Of a DNA stretch of 10,169 nucleotides, positions 1-7,319 are shown in pieces. A program made the position numbers and the translations under genes. The DNA comes from Roseiarcus sp035308145 (GTDB lineage: Bacteria > Pseudomonadota > Alphaproteobacteria > Rhizobiales > Beijerinckiaceae). Location: assembly GCA_035308145.1 (NCBI GenBank), contig DATGHD010000348.1, forward strand, positions 1-10,169. Reading direction: 5' to 3'. The notes under the pieces were generated by a model. The model searched no databases, had not been told where the DNA came from, and worked only from the letters and a program-made list of their open reading frames with translations. Each line of letters opens with the position of its first letter. Within the stretch, counting starts at the first letter, position 1.

Positions 1-638
1 ACACTGGGCAACGGCTGGCCTGTGGGCTTTTGATCGGGGTCAGCGGTGGTGCCGAATCGAGCGATCTCAGAATCGTTGATCCACCTGCGGATGAAGAATT
101 CAAAATAGGCGAGCAACAGATGGGGTATGCGGAGGACACCATTATTCGTGCGATCACAGCGAAAAGCTTGGGATTGTCTGGATTCGAAGCTACTTCTTTG
201 CTTATGTCCGCGCCGGAAGGGATGTATCCTTGGTCACGATCAACTACCGGACGACGCGAGCAGCTACGTCGAGATTTGGTTAAGGAGAAGAGCAGACGCG
301 CTCAGGAGGAACTACGCCGGCGTACCGATAGAACAGCGTTCTCTGCGGATCGAGAGATATATCGCGGGAGGCAGGTCAATTTGGATTTGATAGTGCCACT
401 CTCCGTTGGGAGACGAACGGTAAGGTCTGTTCGGATACGCCAAGGGATGAACGCGAGGGCGTTGGGTGACCTTGTTCGCACGGCTTCTTCGGATGAGGAG
501 CCCGTGGACGAGTCTGGGTGGCGCGAAACCTTAGGTTCAATTAAAAGTGGATCAAGTAATTTTGGCGCTCGGCTTCAAATGGGCTCACTGTTTACCTCAG
601 AGATAGACCTCCTCTCCAACTCATCTGGTCGCAACTGA
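1..638 (+). CDS. Hypothetical protein, 3' part of a gene open through the left edge
   Basis: The reading frame is open from position 3 to the TGA at 636-638, about 211 codons without a stop in fairly AT-rich DNA, which supports real coding. The first possible start inside the window is a TTG at 30, but the frame continues upstream of it with no stop, so the gene probably begins outside. I do not recognise the family. The protein looks soluble, without a clear membrane segment. Its middle, roughly residues 70-105 counted from the TTG, is rich in Arg, Lys and Glu and could be a charged helix or coiled coil. The end is rich in Ser and Gly. GC content is near 50% in sampled lines, against well over 60% in the genes to the right, and codon use is much less GC-biased. 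This suggests a transferred or accessory gene. No function is assigned. Confidence 0.5.
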   Translation, partial: TGQRLACGLLIGVSGGAESSDLRIVDPPADEEFKIGEQQMGYAEDTIIRAITAKSLGLSGFEATSLLMSAPEGMYPWSRSTTGRREQLRRDLVKEKSRRAQEELRRRTDRTAFSADREIYRGRQVNLDLIVPLSVGRRTVRSVRIRQGMNARALGDLVRTASSDEEPVDESGWRETLGSIKSGSSNFGARLQMGSLFTSEIDLLSNSSGRN

Positions 639-719
639 GGAAACAAAAGCAACTGAATCGCGCGAGCTCCCGCAGAATGTGACTCAGGTCGACGCCGTCG
701 ACAAGCGGGCTTCAGTTGC
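631..719. repeat. Short direct and inverted repeats with a GTCGAC palindrome, in the spacer before the thioesterase gene
   Basis: The 8-mer GCAACTGA occurs at 631-638 (overlapping the end of the left gene) and again at 649-656. A 9-base inverted copy, TTCAGTTGC, lies at 711-719 and pairs perfectly with 649-657. Inside this arm pair, CCCGC (669-673) can pair with GCGGG (705-709). At the centre, two GTCGAC blocks at 688-693 and 697-702 form a near-perfect 15-base palindrome. The stretch could fold as a nested RNA structure, or the palindrome could be an operator for the downstream operon. Neither role is shown. No further gene is seen in the 639-808 spacer. Confidence 0.35.
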
Positions 720-758
720 CTTGCGGCGACGAGAGAGGTTAGCCTCATCCAAGGTCTT

Positions 759-782
759 AAGGACGCGTCGGCGCGTCCTTTT
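759..782 (+). terminator. Terminator-like hairpin with a short T run
   Basis: AAGGACGCG (759-767) and CGCGTCCTT (772-780) form a perfect 9-bp stem around a TCGG tetraloop. Four T residues (779-782) overlap the stem end. This is the usual shape of an intrinsic terminator and would end transcripts of the left gene. It also ends only 26 nt before the thioesterase ATG and just upstream of its ribosome binding site. The operon promoter therefore either lies upstream of it, placing the hairpin in the leader, or overlaps it. Confidence 0.6.
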
Positions 783-790
783 CGCCGGCG

Positions 791-798
791 GGAGGAGA
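791..798 (+). promoter_or_regulatory. Ribosome binding site of the thioesterase gene
   Basis: GGAGGAGA lies 10 nt before the ATG at 809. It is one of the strongest Shine-Dalgarno matches in the window and fixes this start. Confidence 0.7.
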
Positions 799-808
799 TC
801 GCCTTAAC

Positions 809-1207
809 ATGGGGGCCTTTTTCGGGGCCAAGATTCCTTTCGCCGAACTGTGCGGAATCGAGCTCATCGGCGCCGAAAATGGAACCGTGCGGGTCCGCGT
901 CGCGCTCGACGTCAAGCACGTCAACGCCTTTGGCGTTCCTCACGGCGGCCTTGTCGCCACGCTGATGGATATCGCGATGGGCCTGTCGGCGCGCCTCGCC
1001 GCCGGAGGACCAGTGATGACGCTCGACATGCATGTGAGTTTCCCCGCCGTCGCCGAAGGGTCGTTGACCGCGGAGGGTCACGTCGTCCACGCCGGCGGCT
1101 CAATCTTTTTCTGTGAAGCGGAAGCACGCGACGCCCAGGGCGCGCTCGTATCCAAATCGAACGGGGTCTTTAAACGATACGTCGCCAGGGCTGGCGCCGA
1201 GGACTGA
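809..1207 (+). CDS. PaaI-type hotdog-fold acyl-CoA thioesterase
   Basis: This is a 132-residue protein of the usual length for a single-domain PaaI/YbgC-like thioesterase. Such enzymes hydrolyse acyl- or aryl-CoA thioesters to the free acid and CoA in the cytoplasm, normally as tetramers. Visible family marks are Asn39, the His45-Gly-Gly turn and Asp54 at the start of the central hot-dog helix, followed by beta strands to the end. Asp54 is the likely catalytic acid by family analogy. The ATG has a strong ribosome binding site. It is the first gene of the operon; its stop is 34 bp before the acyl-CoA dehydrogenase start. In this setting it probably frees CoA from dead-end or excess intermediates of the catabolic pathway, as PaaI does in phenylacetate degradation. 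The exact substrate cannot be read from the sequence. Confidence 0.85.
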   Translation: MGAFFGAKIPFAELCGIELIGAENGTVRVRVALDVKHVNAFGVPHGGLVATLMDIAMGLSARLAAGGPVMTLDMHVSFPAVAEGSLTAEGHVVHAGGSIFFCEAEARDAQGALVSKSNGVFKRYVARAGAED

Positions 1208-1241
1208 ACCGGCCAAACGTCGTCAGCGAAGGGAGAGACAA

Positions 1242-2444
1242 ATGGATCTCAGGTTCACGGACGAAGAACTCGCCTTCCGCGACGACGTCAGAGCCTTCAT
1301 CAAGGCGTCGCTGCCGGATTCGATCCGGCAGAAGTTGGTCGCCGAACGCCATGTCAGCAAAGACGATCTCATCGCCTGGACTCGCATTCTCAACAAGAAG
1401 GGCTGGGCCGTCGCCCATTGGCCCGTCGAGTGGGGCGGCACGGGCTGGAGCCCGATGATGCAGCTGATCTTCCGCGACGAGATTCAACAAGCGCCAGCGC
1501 CGGAGCCATTGGCCTTCGGCGTCAACATGGTCGGCCCGGTCATCTATACGTTCGGATCAGAGGCGCAGAAGCGCCGGTTCCTTCCGCGCATCGCCAATCT
1601 CGATGATTGGTGGTGCCAGGGCTTTTCCGAACCCGGCGCCGGGTCGGATCTCGCCAGCCTCAAGACGACCGCTAAGCGCGACGGCGATCATTGGGTGATC
1701 AACGGTCAAAAGACCTGGACGACGCTCGCCCAATATGCCGATTGGATATTCGTTCTGGCGCGCACCGACGGCGCCGCGAAGAAACAAGAGGGCATTTCCT
1801 TCATACTCGTCGATATGAAGACGCCGGGCATTACCGTGAGGCCCATCCAGACGATCGACGGCGGGCATGAGGTGAATGAAGTCTTCTTTGATGATGTGCG
1901 CGCGCCGATCGAGAATCTGGTTGGCGAGGAGAATAAGGGCTGGGATTACGCCAAGTTCCTGCTCGGCAATGAAAGGACGGGCATCGCGCGGATCGGCATT
2001 TCCAAGGCGCGCATCAAACGCATTCGCGAGCTCGCCGCGATCGCCATGCAAGGCGATAGGCCGTTGATCCAGGACCCGCGGTTTCGACAGAAGCTCGTCT
2101 TGCTCGAAGTCGAGCTGAAGGCGTTGGAGATGACCCAATTCCGCGTCATCGCCAATGAGGGCAAGCGCGAGAAGGGGAGGCCCGATCCGGCCTCCTCGGT
2201 GCTGAAAATCAAAGGCTCGGAAATCCAGCAGGCGACGACGGAACTGTTGATGGATGTCGTCGGCCCCTATGCGCTTCCCTATCAAGAGGAGCGCGACGAT
2301 CAGCTTTGGAACGAGCCTTCGGTCGGGCCAGACTGGGCGGCCGCCATCGCGCCGACCTATTTCAACATGCGCAAAGTCTCGATTTACGGCGGTTCGAACG
2401 AGATTCAGCGCGGCATCATCGCCAAGGCGATTTTGGGTCTCTAG
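1242..2444 (+). CDS. pimC: Acyl-CoA dehydrogenase, PimC-type large subunit
   Basis: This 400-residue flavoprotein begins at the ATG preceded by AGGGAGA (1230-1236). The open frame extends further upstream, but that part overlaps the thioesterase gene and looks non-coding. The enzyme should oxidise an acyl-CoA to the 2,3-enoyl-CoA in beta-oxidation, passing electrons to ETF. The sequence as I recall it closely resembles the pimeloyl-CoA dehydrogenase large subunit of Rhodopseudomonas palustris, in its start (MDLRFT), the WCQGFSEPGAGSD flavin loop (E130-D136 region) and the IYGGSNEIQR end. The classical C-terminal catalytic Glu (Tyr-Glu-Gly in medium-chain enzymes) is Gly383 here. Glu244, in GNERTG, sits where isovaleryl-CoA dehydrogenase has its base and is the likely replacement. 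The Arg-x-Gln-Phe motif that contacts the neighbouring subunit's FAD is missing. The stop is 2 bp before the next start. Acyl-CoA dehydrogenase is certain; the dicarboxylyl-CoA substrate is inferred. Confidence 0.88.
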   Translation: MDLRFTDEELAFRDDVRAFIKASLPDSIRQKLVAERHVSKDDLIAWTRILNKKGWAVAHWPVEWGGTGWSPMMQLIFRDEIQQAPAPEPLAFGVNMVGPVIYTFGSEAQKRRFLPRIANLDDWWCQGFSEPGAGSDLASLKTTAKRDGDHWVINGQKTWTTLAQYADWIFVLARTDGAAKKQEGISFILVDMKTPGITVRPIQTIDGGHEVNEVFFDDVRAPIENLVGEENKGWDYAKFLLGNERTGIARIGISKARIKRIRELAAIAMQGDRPLIQDPRFRQKLVLLEVELKALEMTQFRVIANEGKREKGRPDPASSVLKIKGSEIQQATTELLMDVVGPYALPYQEERDDQLWNEPSVGPDWAAAIAPTYFNMRKVSIYGGSNEIQRGIIAKAILGL

Positions 2445-2446
2445 CC

Positions 2447-3598
2447 GTGGACTTCGATCTCTCGCCGGAGCAACAGCTCGTCAAAGACAGCGTGACCCGC
2501 CTTCTTGCCGATCGCTACGGATTCGAGCGCCGTAAAGCCTATCAAGCGAGCGCGGAAGGGTGGAGCCGCGAGCTTTGGCGTCAATATGCGGAGCTTGGTC
2601 TGCTCGGCCTGCCTTTTGCCGAAGCCGACGGCGGCTTTGGCGGCGGTCCGGTGGAGACGGCCATCGTCATGGAGGCTTTCGGCGAAGCGCTGGCGCTGGA
2701 GCCCTATCTGGCCAGCGTCACCCTCGCCGGCGGCGTTTTGCGCCGCGCCGCCAACGACCGGCAGCGCGCCGCGCTGATCCCGCAACTTGCCGCGGGCGAG
2801 CTCCTGATAGCCTTCGCCCATAGCGAGCCGCAAGCGCGTTACGACCTCCACGATGTTGGCGTGAGCGCGAAGCGCGATGGCGACGTCTTCGTGGTCGACG
2901 GCGCCAAGGCTTTGGTCCTGCACGGCGACAGCGCGCAGAAATTAATTGTTTCGGCGCGAACCGGCGGCGAGCGGCGCGATCGGGAAGGCGTCGGCCTGTT
3001 CTTGGTTGCGGCCGATGCGCCTGGCGTATCGCGCCGCGGCTACCGCACCCAGGACGGAGCGCGCGCGGCCGAGGTCATGCTCGAAGGGGTCCGCGTTTCC
3101 GCCGCCGACGTCATCGGCGATCCGTCCGCCGGTCTATCGGTCATCGAAGACGTCGCAGATGGAGCGATCGCAGCGCTTTGCGCCGAGGCGGTCGGCGCGA
3201 TGCAGGAGGCGCTGAAACTGACCGTCGAATATTTGAAGACCCGCAAGCAATTCGGCGTGACGATTGGCTCGTTCCAGGCGCTTCAGCATCGCGCTTCCGA
3301 CATGCTCGTCGCGTTGGAGCAGGCCCGGAGCATGGCGGCCTTTGCGGCGATGATGGCGAGTGAAGAAAATCGGAGCGAGCGGCGCAGGGCGCTATCCGCC
3401 GCAAAGATCCAAATCGGCCAATCAGCGCGGTTCATCGGCCAACAGGCGATCCAGCTGCACGGCGGCATGGGCATGACGATGGAAATGAAGATCGGCCATC
3501 TTTTCAAGCGTCTCGCCATGATCGAACGACAGTTCGGCGATGTCGACCATCATCTCGCTTTGCTCACGGCGCGCGGCGGCCAGATCGACGCGGGATAA
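2447..3598 (+). CDS. pimD: Acyl-CoA dehydrogenase, PimD-type small subunit
   Basis: The protein has 383 residues and starts at a GTG two bases after the previous stop, which implies translational coupling; no good ribosome binding site is seen. The start DFDLSPEQQ matches the usual beginning of small-subunit dehydrogenases of the PimD type. Domains follow the standard order: N-terminal helices, central beta barrel (about 120-230) and C-terminal helical bundle. It keeps the ADP-contact motif TRKQFG (265-270) and the QLHGGMGMTME segment (336-346). The flavin loop usually written TEPxAGSD is degraded to SEPQARYD (126-133), and no Tyr-Glu-Gly base is present near 360-365. These losses complement those of the upstream partner, so it most likely forms a heteromer with it rather than acting alone. 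The role is dehydrogenation of the CoA ester of the imported acid; the substrate is inferred from the PimD resemblance. Confidence 0.87.
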   Translation: MDFDLSPEQQLVKDSVTRLLADRYGFERRKAYQASAEGWSRELWRQYAELGLLGLPFAEADGGFGGGPVETAIVMEAFGEALALEPYLASVTLAGGVLRRAANDRQRAALIPQLAAGELLIAFAHSEPQARYDLHDVGVSAKRDGDVFVVDGAKALVLHGDSAQKLIVSARTGGERRDREGVGLFLVAADAPGVSRRGYRTQDGARAAEVMLEGVRVSAADVIGDPSAGLSVIEDVADGAIAALCAEAVGAMQEALKLTVEYLKTRKQFGVTIGSFQALQHRASDMLVALEQARSMAAFAAMMASEENRSERRRALSAAKIQIGQSARFIGQQAIQLHGGMGMTMEMKIGHLFKRLAMIERQFGDVDHHLALLTARGGQIDAG

Positions 3599-3726
3599 GG
3601 CCCCAAGCCTGTCCCGGCGCGCCAGGAACACCAAAGTATGAGGGCGCAAGGCGCTGAAAAATCGTGACAAAGCGCTCGGATGCGCTAAGCTCAAGTCAGA
3701 AATTCAAAAAACGCATATCAGGGTTG

Positions 3727-4577
3727 ATGACGCTTCAGGCCGGGCATTCCAAGCGCGACGCGCGCGATCCCATGGGCGTCGGCGCCGCGCCAAGCACTTC
3801 GATCGACGCGCAAGCGGCGCTTCTGTCGGTCCAGGGCGTTTCGATGCGGTTCGGCGGCATCGTGGCGCTGGACAATGTCTCGTTCGAAGTCGCCCAGGGC
3901 CGCATTTGCGGACTGATTGGGCCCAACGGGGCCGGCAAGACGACGCTCTTCAATTGCCTGTCGCGTCTCTACAATCCGCAGCGCGGCGAAATCTATTTTT
4001 GCGGCCGCCCGCTCGGCGGCGTCGCCAAACATGAGATCGCGAAGCTCGGGATAGGGCGCACGTTCCAGAACTTGGCGTTGTTCGACACGATGACCGTGCT
4101 CGAAAACGTGATGATCGGGACTCACTCGGTGGCGCGCGGCGGATTCTTGGTCAACGCGCTCGCCCTGCCGGCCGCCAAGCGCGAGGAACGGCTCATTCGC
4201 GAGCGCGGCATGAAGCTCGTTGAGGAATTCGGCCTGGCTGATTTCGCCGATACGCCGGTCAGGGACCTGCCTTTCGGAACGCGAAAACGTGTTGAGCTTG
4301 CTCGCGCGCTCGCCGCCGAACCCAAACTGCTGTTGCTGGACGAGCCGGCCTCCGGCCTCAACCATGAGGAGGTTGACGCGCTTCGCGCCGAGATCCAGGC
4401 GATCCGCGATCGCCGCGGCGTCACGGTGCTCTTGGTCGAGCATCACATGAATCTGGTCATGCGCGTTTCCGATCAGGTCGTCGCGCTCGACTTCGGCCGG
4501 GTGATCGCCGATGGAACGCCTGCCGCGGTCCGCGAGAACCGCGAGGTGATCCGCGCTTATCTCGGGGACGACGGCTG

Positions 4578-4578
<1 letters not shown>
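3727..4578 (+). CDS. livG: LivG-type ABC transporter ATP-binding protein
   Basis: This is one of two cytoplasmic ATPases powering a branched-chain-amino-acid-type importer. Numbered from the ATG at 3727 (283 residues), it shows Walker A GPNGAGKTT (65-73), Q-loop Gln114 in GRTFQN, a LivG-style signature LPFGTRKRVELARA (from 181) in place of LSGGQ, Walker B LLLLDEP with Asp205-Glu206, and switch His239 in VEHHMN. The end, IRAYLG, is typical of LivG. The start is uncertain. The frame is open from a GTG at 3664, but 3664-3726 is A-rich and unlike nearby coding. AGGG at 3720-3723 is close to the ATG at 3727, and another in-frame ATG lies at 3772. All choices leave an N-terminal tail before the ABC core, longer than usual. 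It follows the dehydrogenase gene by 65-128 bp and overlaps livF by one base. Confidence 0.9.
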
Positions 4579-5291
<713 letters not shown>

Positions 5292-5306
5292 GGGTCAAAC
5301 GCTTAA

Positions 5307-6179
5307 ATGATCGCCTTGATCCATCAGATCCTCTCCGGCCTCGCAATGGGCAGCATTTACGCCTGCGTCGCCTTGGCGATTGTGATGATCTACCAGGCGA
5401 CGCACCTTGTGAATTTCGCGCAAGGCGAAATGGCGATGTTCTCGACCTATGTCGCCTGGGCGATGATCGACGCGGGAATGCCCTATTGGGCGGCCTTTCT
5501 CCTGACCCTCGCTTTTTCCTTCGCAATGGGCATGGCGATCGAAAGGTTCATCATCCGTCAGTTCGACGGCGCCCCGGTGCTCACCGTGGTCATTGTCTTC
5601 ATCAGCCTCCTGGTGATCATCAACAGCGTCGCAGGTTGGTGTTTCTCCTATACGATCAAAAGCTTTGACAGCCCTTTCCCTGCGACGTCGCGTTTCGGCC
5701 AGGGTTTTATCTCGCCGCACGAGATGGGCTCGATTGGCGTTACGCTTGCAGCGCTGGCGTTGGTTTACGTCTTCTTCCGGTTTACGCCGCTTGGCCTCGC
5801 CATGCGCGCGGCCGCCCAGAACCCGACGTCCGCGCGCCTCGTCGGGATTCGCGTCGGCCAGATGCTGGCGATCGGCTGGGGCCTCGCTGCGGCGATCGGC
5901 GCGGTCGCCGGCATGATGGCGGCGCCAATCGTCTATCTCGACCCGAATATGATGGGGGGAATTCTGCTTTACGGCTTTGCCGCGGCGCTGCTCGGCGGCA
6001 TCGATAATCCTTGGGGCGCCGCGCTTGGCGGCTTCATCGTCGGCGTCCTGGAGAACATCGCCGGCGCTTATCTCGTCGGCGAGGAGATCAAACTCACGGT
6101 CGCGCTGGCGATCATCGTCGGCGTGCTCGTCGCCAAGCCTTCGGGCTTGTTCGGGCGAGCGATCGTGACCCGGGTGTGA
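5307..6179 (+). CDS. livH: LivH-type ABC transporter permease
   Basis: This is an inner-membrane permease of 290 residues with about eight hydrophobic segments, as expected for LivH. The start IHQILSGLAMGSIYACVALA followed by HLVNFAQGEMAM is the family hallmark. The cytoplasmic coupling loop that meets the ATPases is recognisable at about 160-205 (PLGLAMRAAAQNP ... GIRVGQ), and the late glycine-rich ALLGGIDNPWGA segment is also standard. It lies 15 bp after livF; AAGGG at 5290-5294 is a rather distant ribosome binding site. With LivM it forms the membrane channel. The permease sequence alone does not define the substrate. Confidence 0.92.
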   Translation: MIALIHQILSGLAMGSIYACVALAIVMIYQATHLVNFAQGEMAMFSTYVAWAMIDAGMPYWAAFLLTLAFSFAMGMAIERFIIRQFDGAPVLTVVIVFISLLVIINSVAGWCFSYTIKSFDSPFPATSRFGQGFISPHEMGSIGVTLAALALVYVFFRFTPLGLAMRAAAQNPTSARLVGIRVGQMLAIGWGLAAAIGAVAGMMAAPIVYLDPNMMGGILLYGFAAALLGGIDNPWGAALGGFIVGVLENIAGAYLVGEEIKLTVALAIIVGVLVAKPSGLFGRAIVTRV

Positions 6180-6191
6180 TCGGAGGCTCAG

Positions 6192-7259
6192 ATGCTCAAC
6201 TTCGAGCTTGCTTCGCCGGTCGAACAAACAGGACGCGCGGCCGTCAGCGCGCCCCGCGCGGCGCTCGTCGTTCTGGCGCTTATCGTCATATTGGGCCTGC
6301 CATTCGCGCTCAGCGGCTATCAGACCTTCCAGTTCTCGCGCGTCATCATCTTCGCCATCGCGCTTCTCGGGCTCAACCTCCTGACGGGGTTTAACGGCCA
6401 GATTTCGCTCGGCCATGGCGCCTTCTTCGCCATCGGCGGCTACGCTTCGGCGATTCTTACAGCGAAGTTGGGCGTCAGCTATTGGGCGACGCTGCCGATC
6501 GCCGGCCTCATTTGCTTCGGCGCGGGCTTCTTGTTCGGCTTCCCGGCCCTCCGGCTCGGCGGCCTCTATCTTGCGCTTGCGACCTTCGCGCTGGCGCTCG
6601 CCGTGCCGCAGCTCCTGAAATTCAAACCTTTCGACCCTTGGACGGGCGGCGTGCAGGGGATCAATTTGGCCAAGCCTCAGCCGCCGCTTCACTTACCATT
6701 GACCCGCGATCAATGGCTCTACTTCCTTTGCCTCGTCGTGGCGGCGTTCCTCTTTTGGGTTGCGATCAACTTGGTCAACAGCCGCATTGGCCGAGCGATG
6801 GTCGCCATCCGCGACCATCCGATCGCCGCCGAAGCAATGGGCGTCGACACCGCCATCATCAAGACCACAATCTTCGGCCTCAGCGCCGCCTATACCGGGG
6901 TCGCCGGCGCCTTGAGCACCATCGCGATCGGCTTCGTCTCGCCCGACAGTTTCGGGCTGTTTGTCTCTCTCTCCTTCGTTCTCGGGATCGTCGTCGGCGG
7001 CCTCGCGTCGATCTGGGGCGTGGTGATCGGCGCGCTGTTCATCGAATTCGTTCCCAACTACGCCGACCAGCTCTCCGATGTGTTCGGGGAGAGCGCCAAG
7101 GCCTTGCCTTGGGCGATCTACGGATTGATGGTCATGGTGATTATGTACGCAGCGCCGTCCGGCGCAGCGGGCGTAGCAAAGTCCTTGGCGCGCGGCGTTG
7201 AAGGCCTGCGGCGCCGCACCGCAAACGACGGCGATCGACGGCCAGCCAAGAGTGGCTAG
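6192..7259 (+). CDS. livM: LivM-type ABC transporter permease
   Basis: This is the second inner-membrane permease, 355 residues, with GGAGG (6182-6186) five bases before the ATG. After a roughly 20-residue hydrophilic start come about eight to ten hydrophobic segments. The LivM mark LNLLTGFNGQISLGHGAFF lies at 61-79, and the cytoplasmic coupling loop RAMVAIRDHPIAAEAMGVD at about 199-218. The protein ends in a basic, probably cytoplasmic tail of about 27 residues rich in Arg, Lys and Asp. It starts 12 bp after livH and should pair with it as the heterodimeric channel. The spacing to the following binding-protein gene (60 bp) is the widest in the operon apart from that before livG. Confidence 0.92.
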   Translation: MLNFELASPVEQTGRAAVSAPRAALVVLALIVILGLPFALSGYQTFQFSRVIIFAIALLGLNLLTGFNGQISLGHGAFFAIGGYASAILTAKLGVSYWATLPIAGLICFGAGFLFGFPALRLGGLYLALATFALALAVPQLLKFKPFDPWTGGVQGINLAKPQPPLHLPLTRDQWLYFLCLVVAAFLFWVAINLVNSRIGRAMVAIRDHPIAAEAMGVDTAIIKTTIFGLSAAYTGVAGALSTIAIGFVSPDSFGLFVSLSFVLGIVVGGLASIWGVVIGALFIEFVPNYADQLSDVFGESAKALPWAIYGLMVMVIMYAAPSGAAGVAKSLARGVEGLRRRTANDGDRRPAKSG

Positions 7260-7278
7260 GAACGAAGGGTTCAAACGC

Positions 7279-7302
7279 GACGCGGTCGTCCGGACGCGCG
7301 TC
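7279..7302 (+). other. Small inverted repeat between livM and the binding-protein gene
   Basis: GACGCG (7279-7284) and CGCGTC (7297-7302) can form a 6-bp stem, with the palindrome GTCCGGAC (7288-7295) inside the loop. The position, just before the strong ribosome binding site of the binding-protein gene, would suit an mRNA-processing or stability element. The stem is short and GC-rich chance pairing is likely. Confidence 0.25.
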
Positions 7303-7305
7303 ACT

Positions 7306-7319
7306 AAAGGGAGGAAGGG
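7306..7319 (+). promoter_or_regulatory. Purine-rich ribosome binding site of the binding-protein gene
   Basis: AAAGGGAGGAAGGG runs up to the ATG at 7320 and contains GGGAGG, a near-ideal Shine-Dalgarno core. It is stronger than those of livH or pimD and fits the need for excess periplasmic binding protein. Confidence 0.6.

Noticed and set aside
152..286. Alternative reading frames inside the left gene with protein-like stretches, which might mean a frameshifted pseudogene
   Set aside because: The chosen frame is open without interruption for the whole 638 bp, and the alternatives end soon and match no family I can name.
575..1090. A minus-strand open frame spanning the spacer and the thioesterase gene
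   Set aside because: It runs across the end of one gene, a terminator-like hairpin and the 5' half of a well-supported hotdog protein; no recognisable domain.
1557..2285. A 242-codon minus-strand open frame inside the first acyl-CoA dehydrogenase
   Set aside because: The plus-strand frame has clear family motifs throughout; the antisense product resembles nothing and has no ribosome binding site.
3718..4446. A 242-codon minus-strand open frame opposite livG
   Set aside because: It is antisense to Walker A, Walker B and the other ABC motifs, so it is a shadow.
5295..6692. A 465-codon open frame on the minus strand across livH and livM
   Set aside because: It is the antisense mirror of two well-identified permeases, is made almost only of charged residues, and crosses a gene boundary. 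This is the usual shadow effect of high third-position GC.
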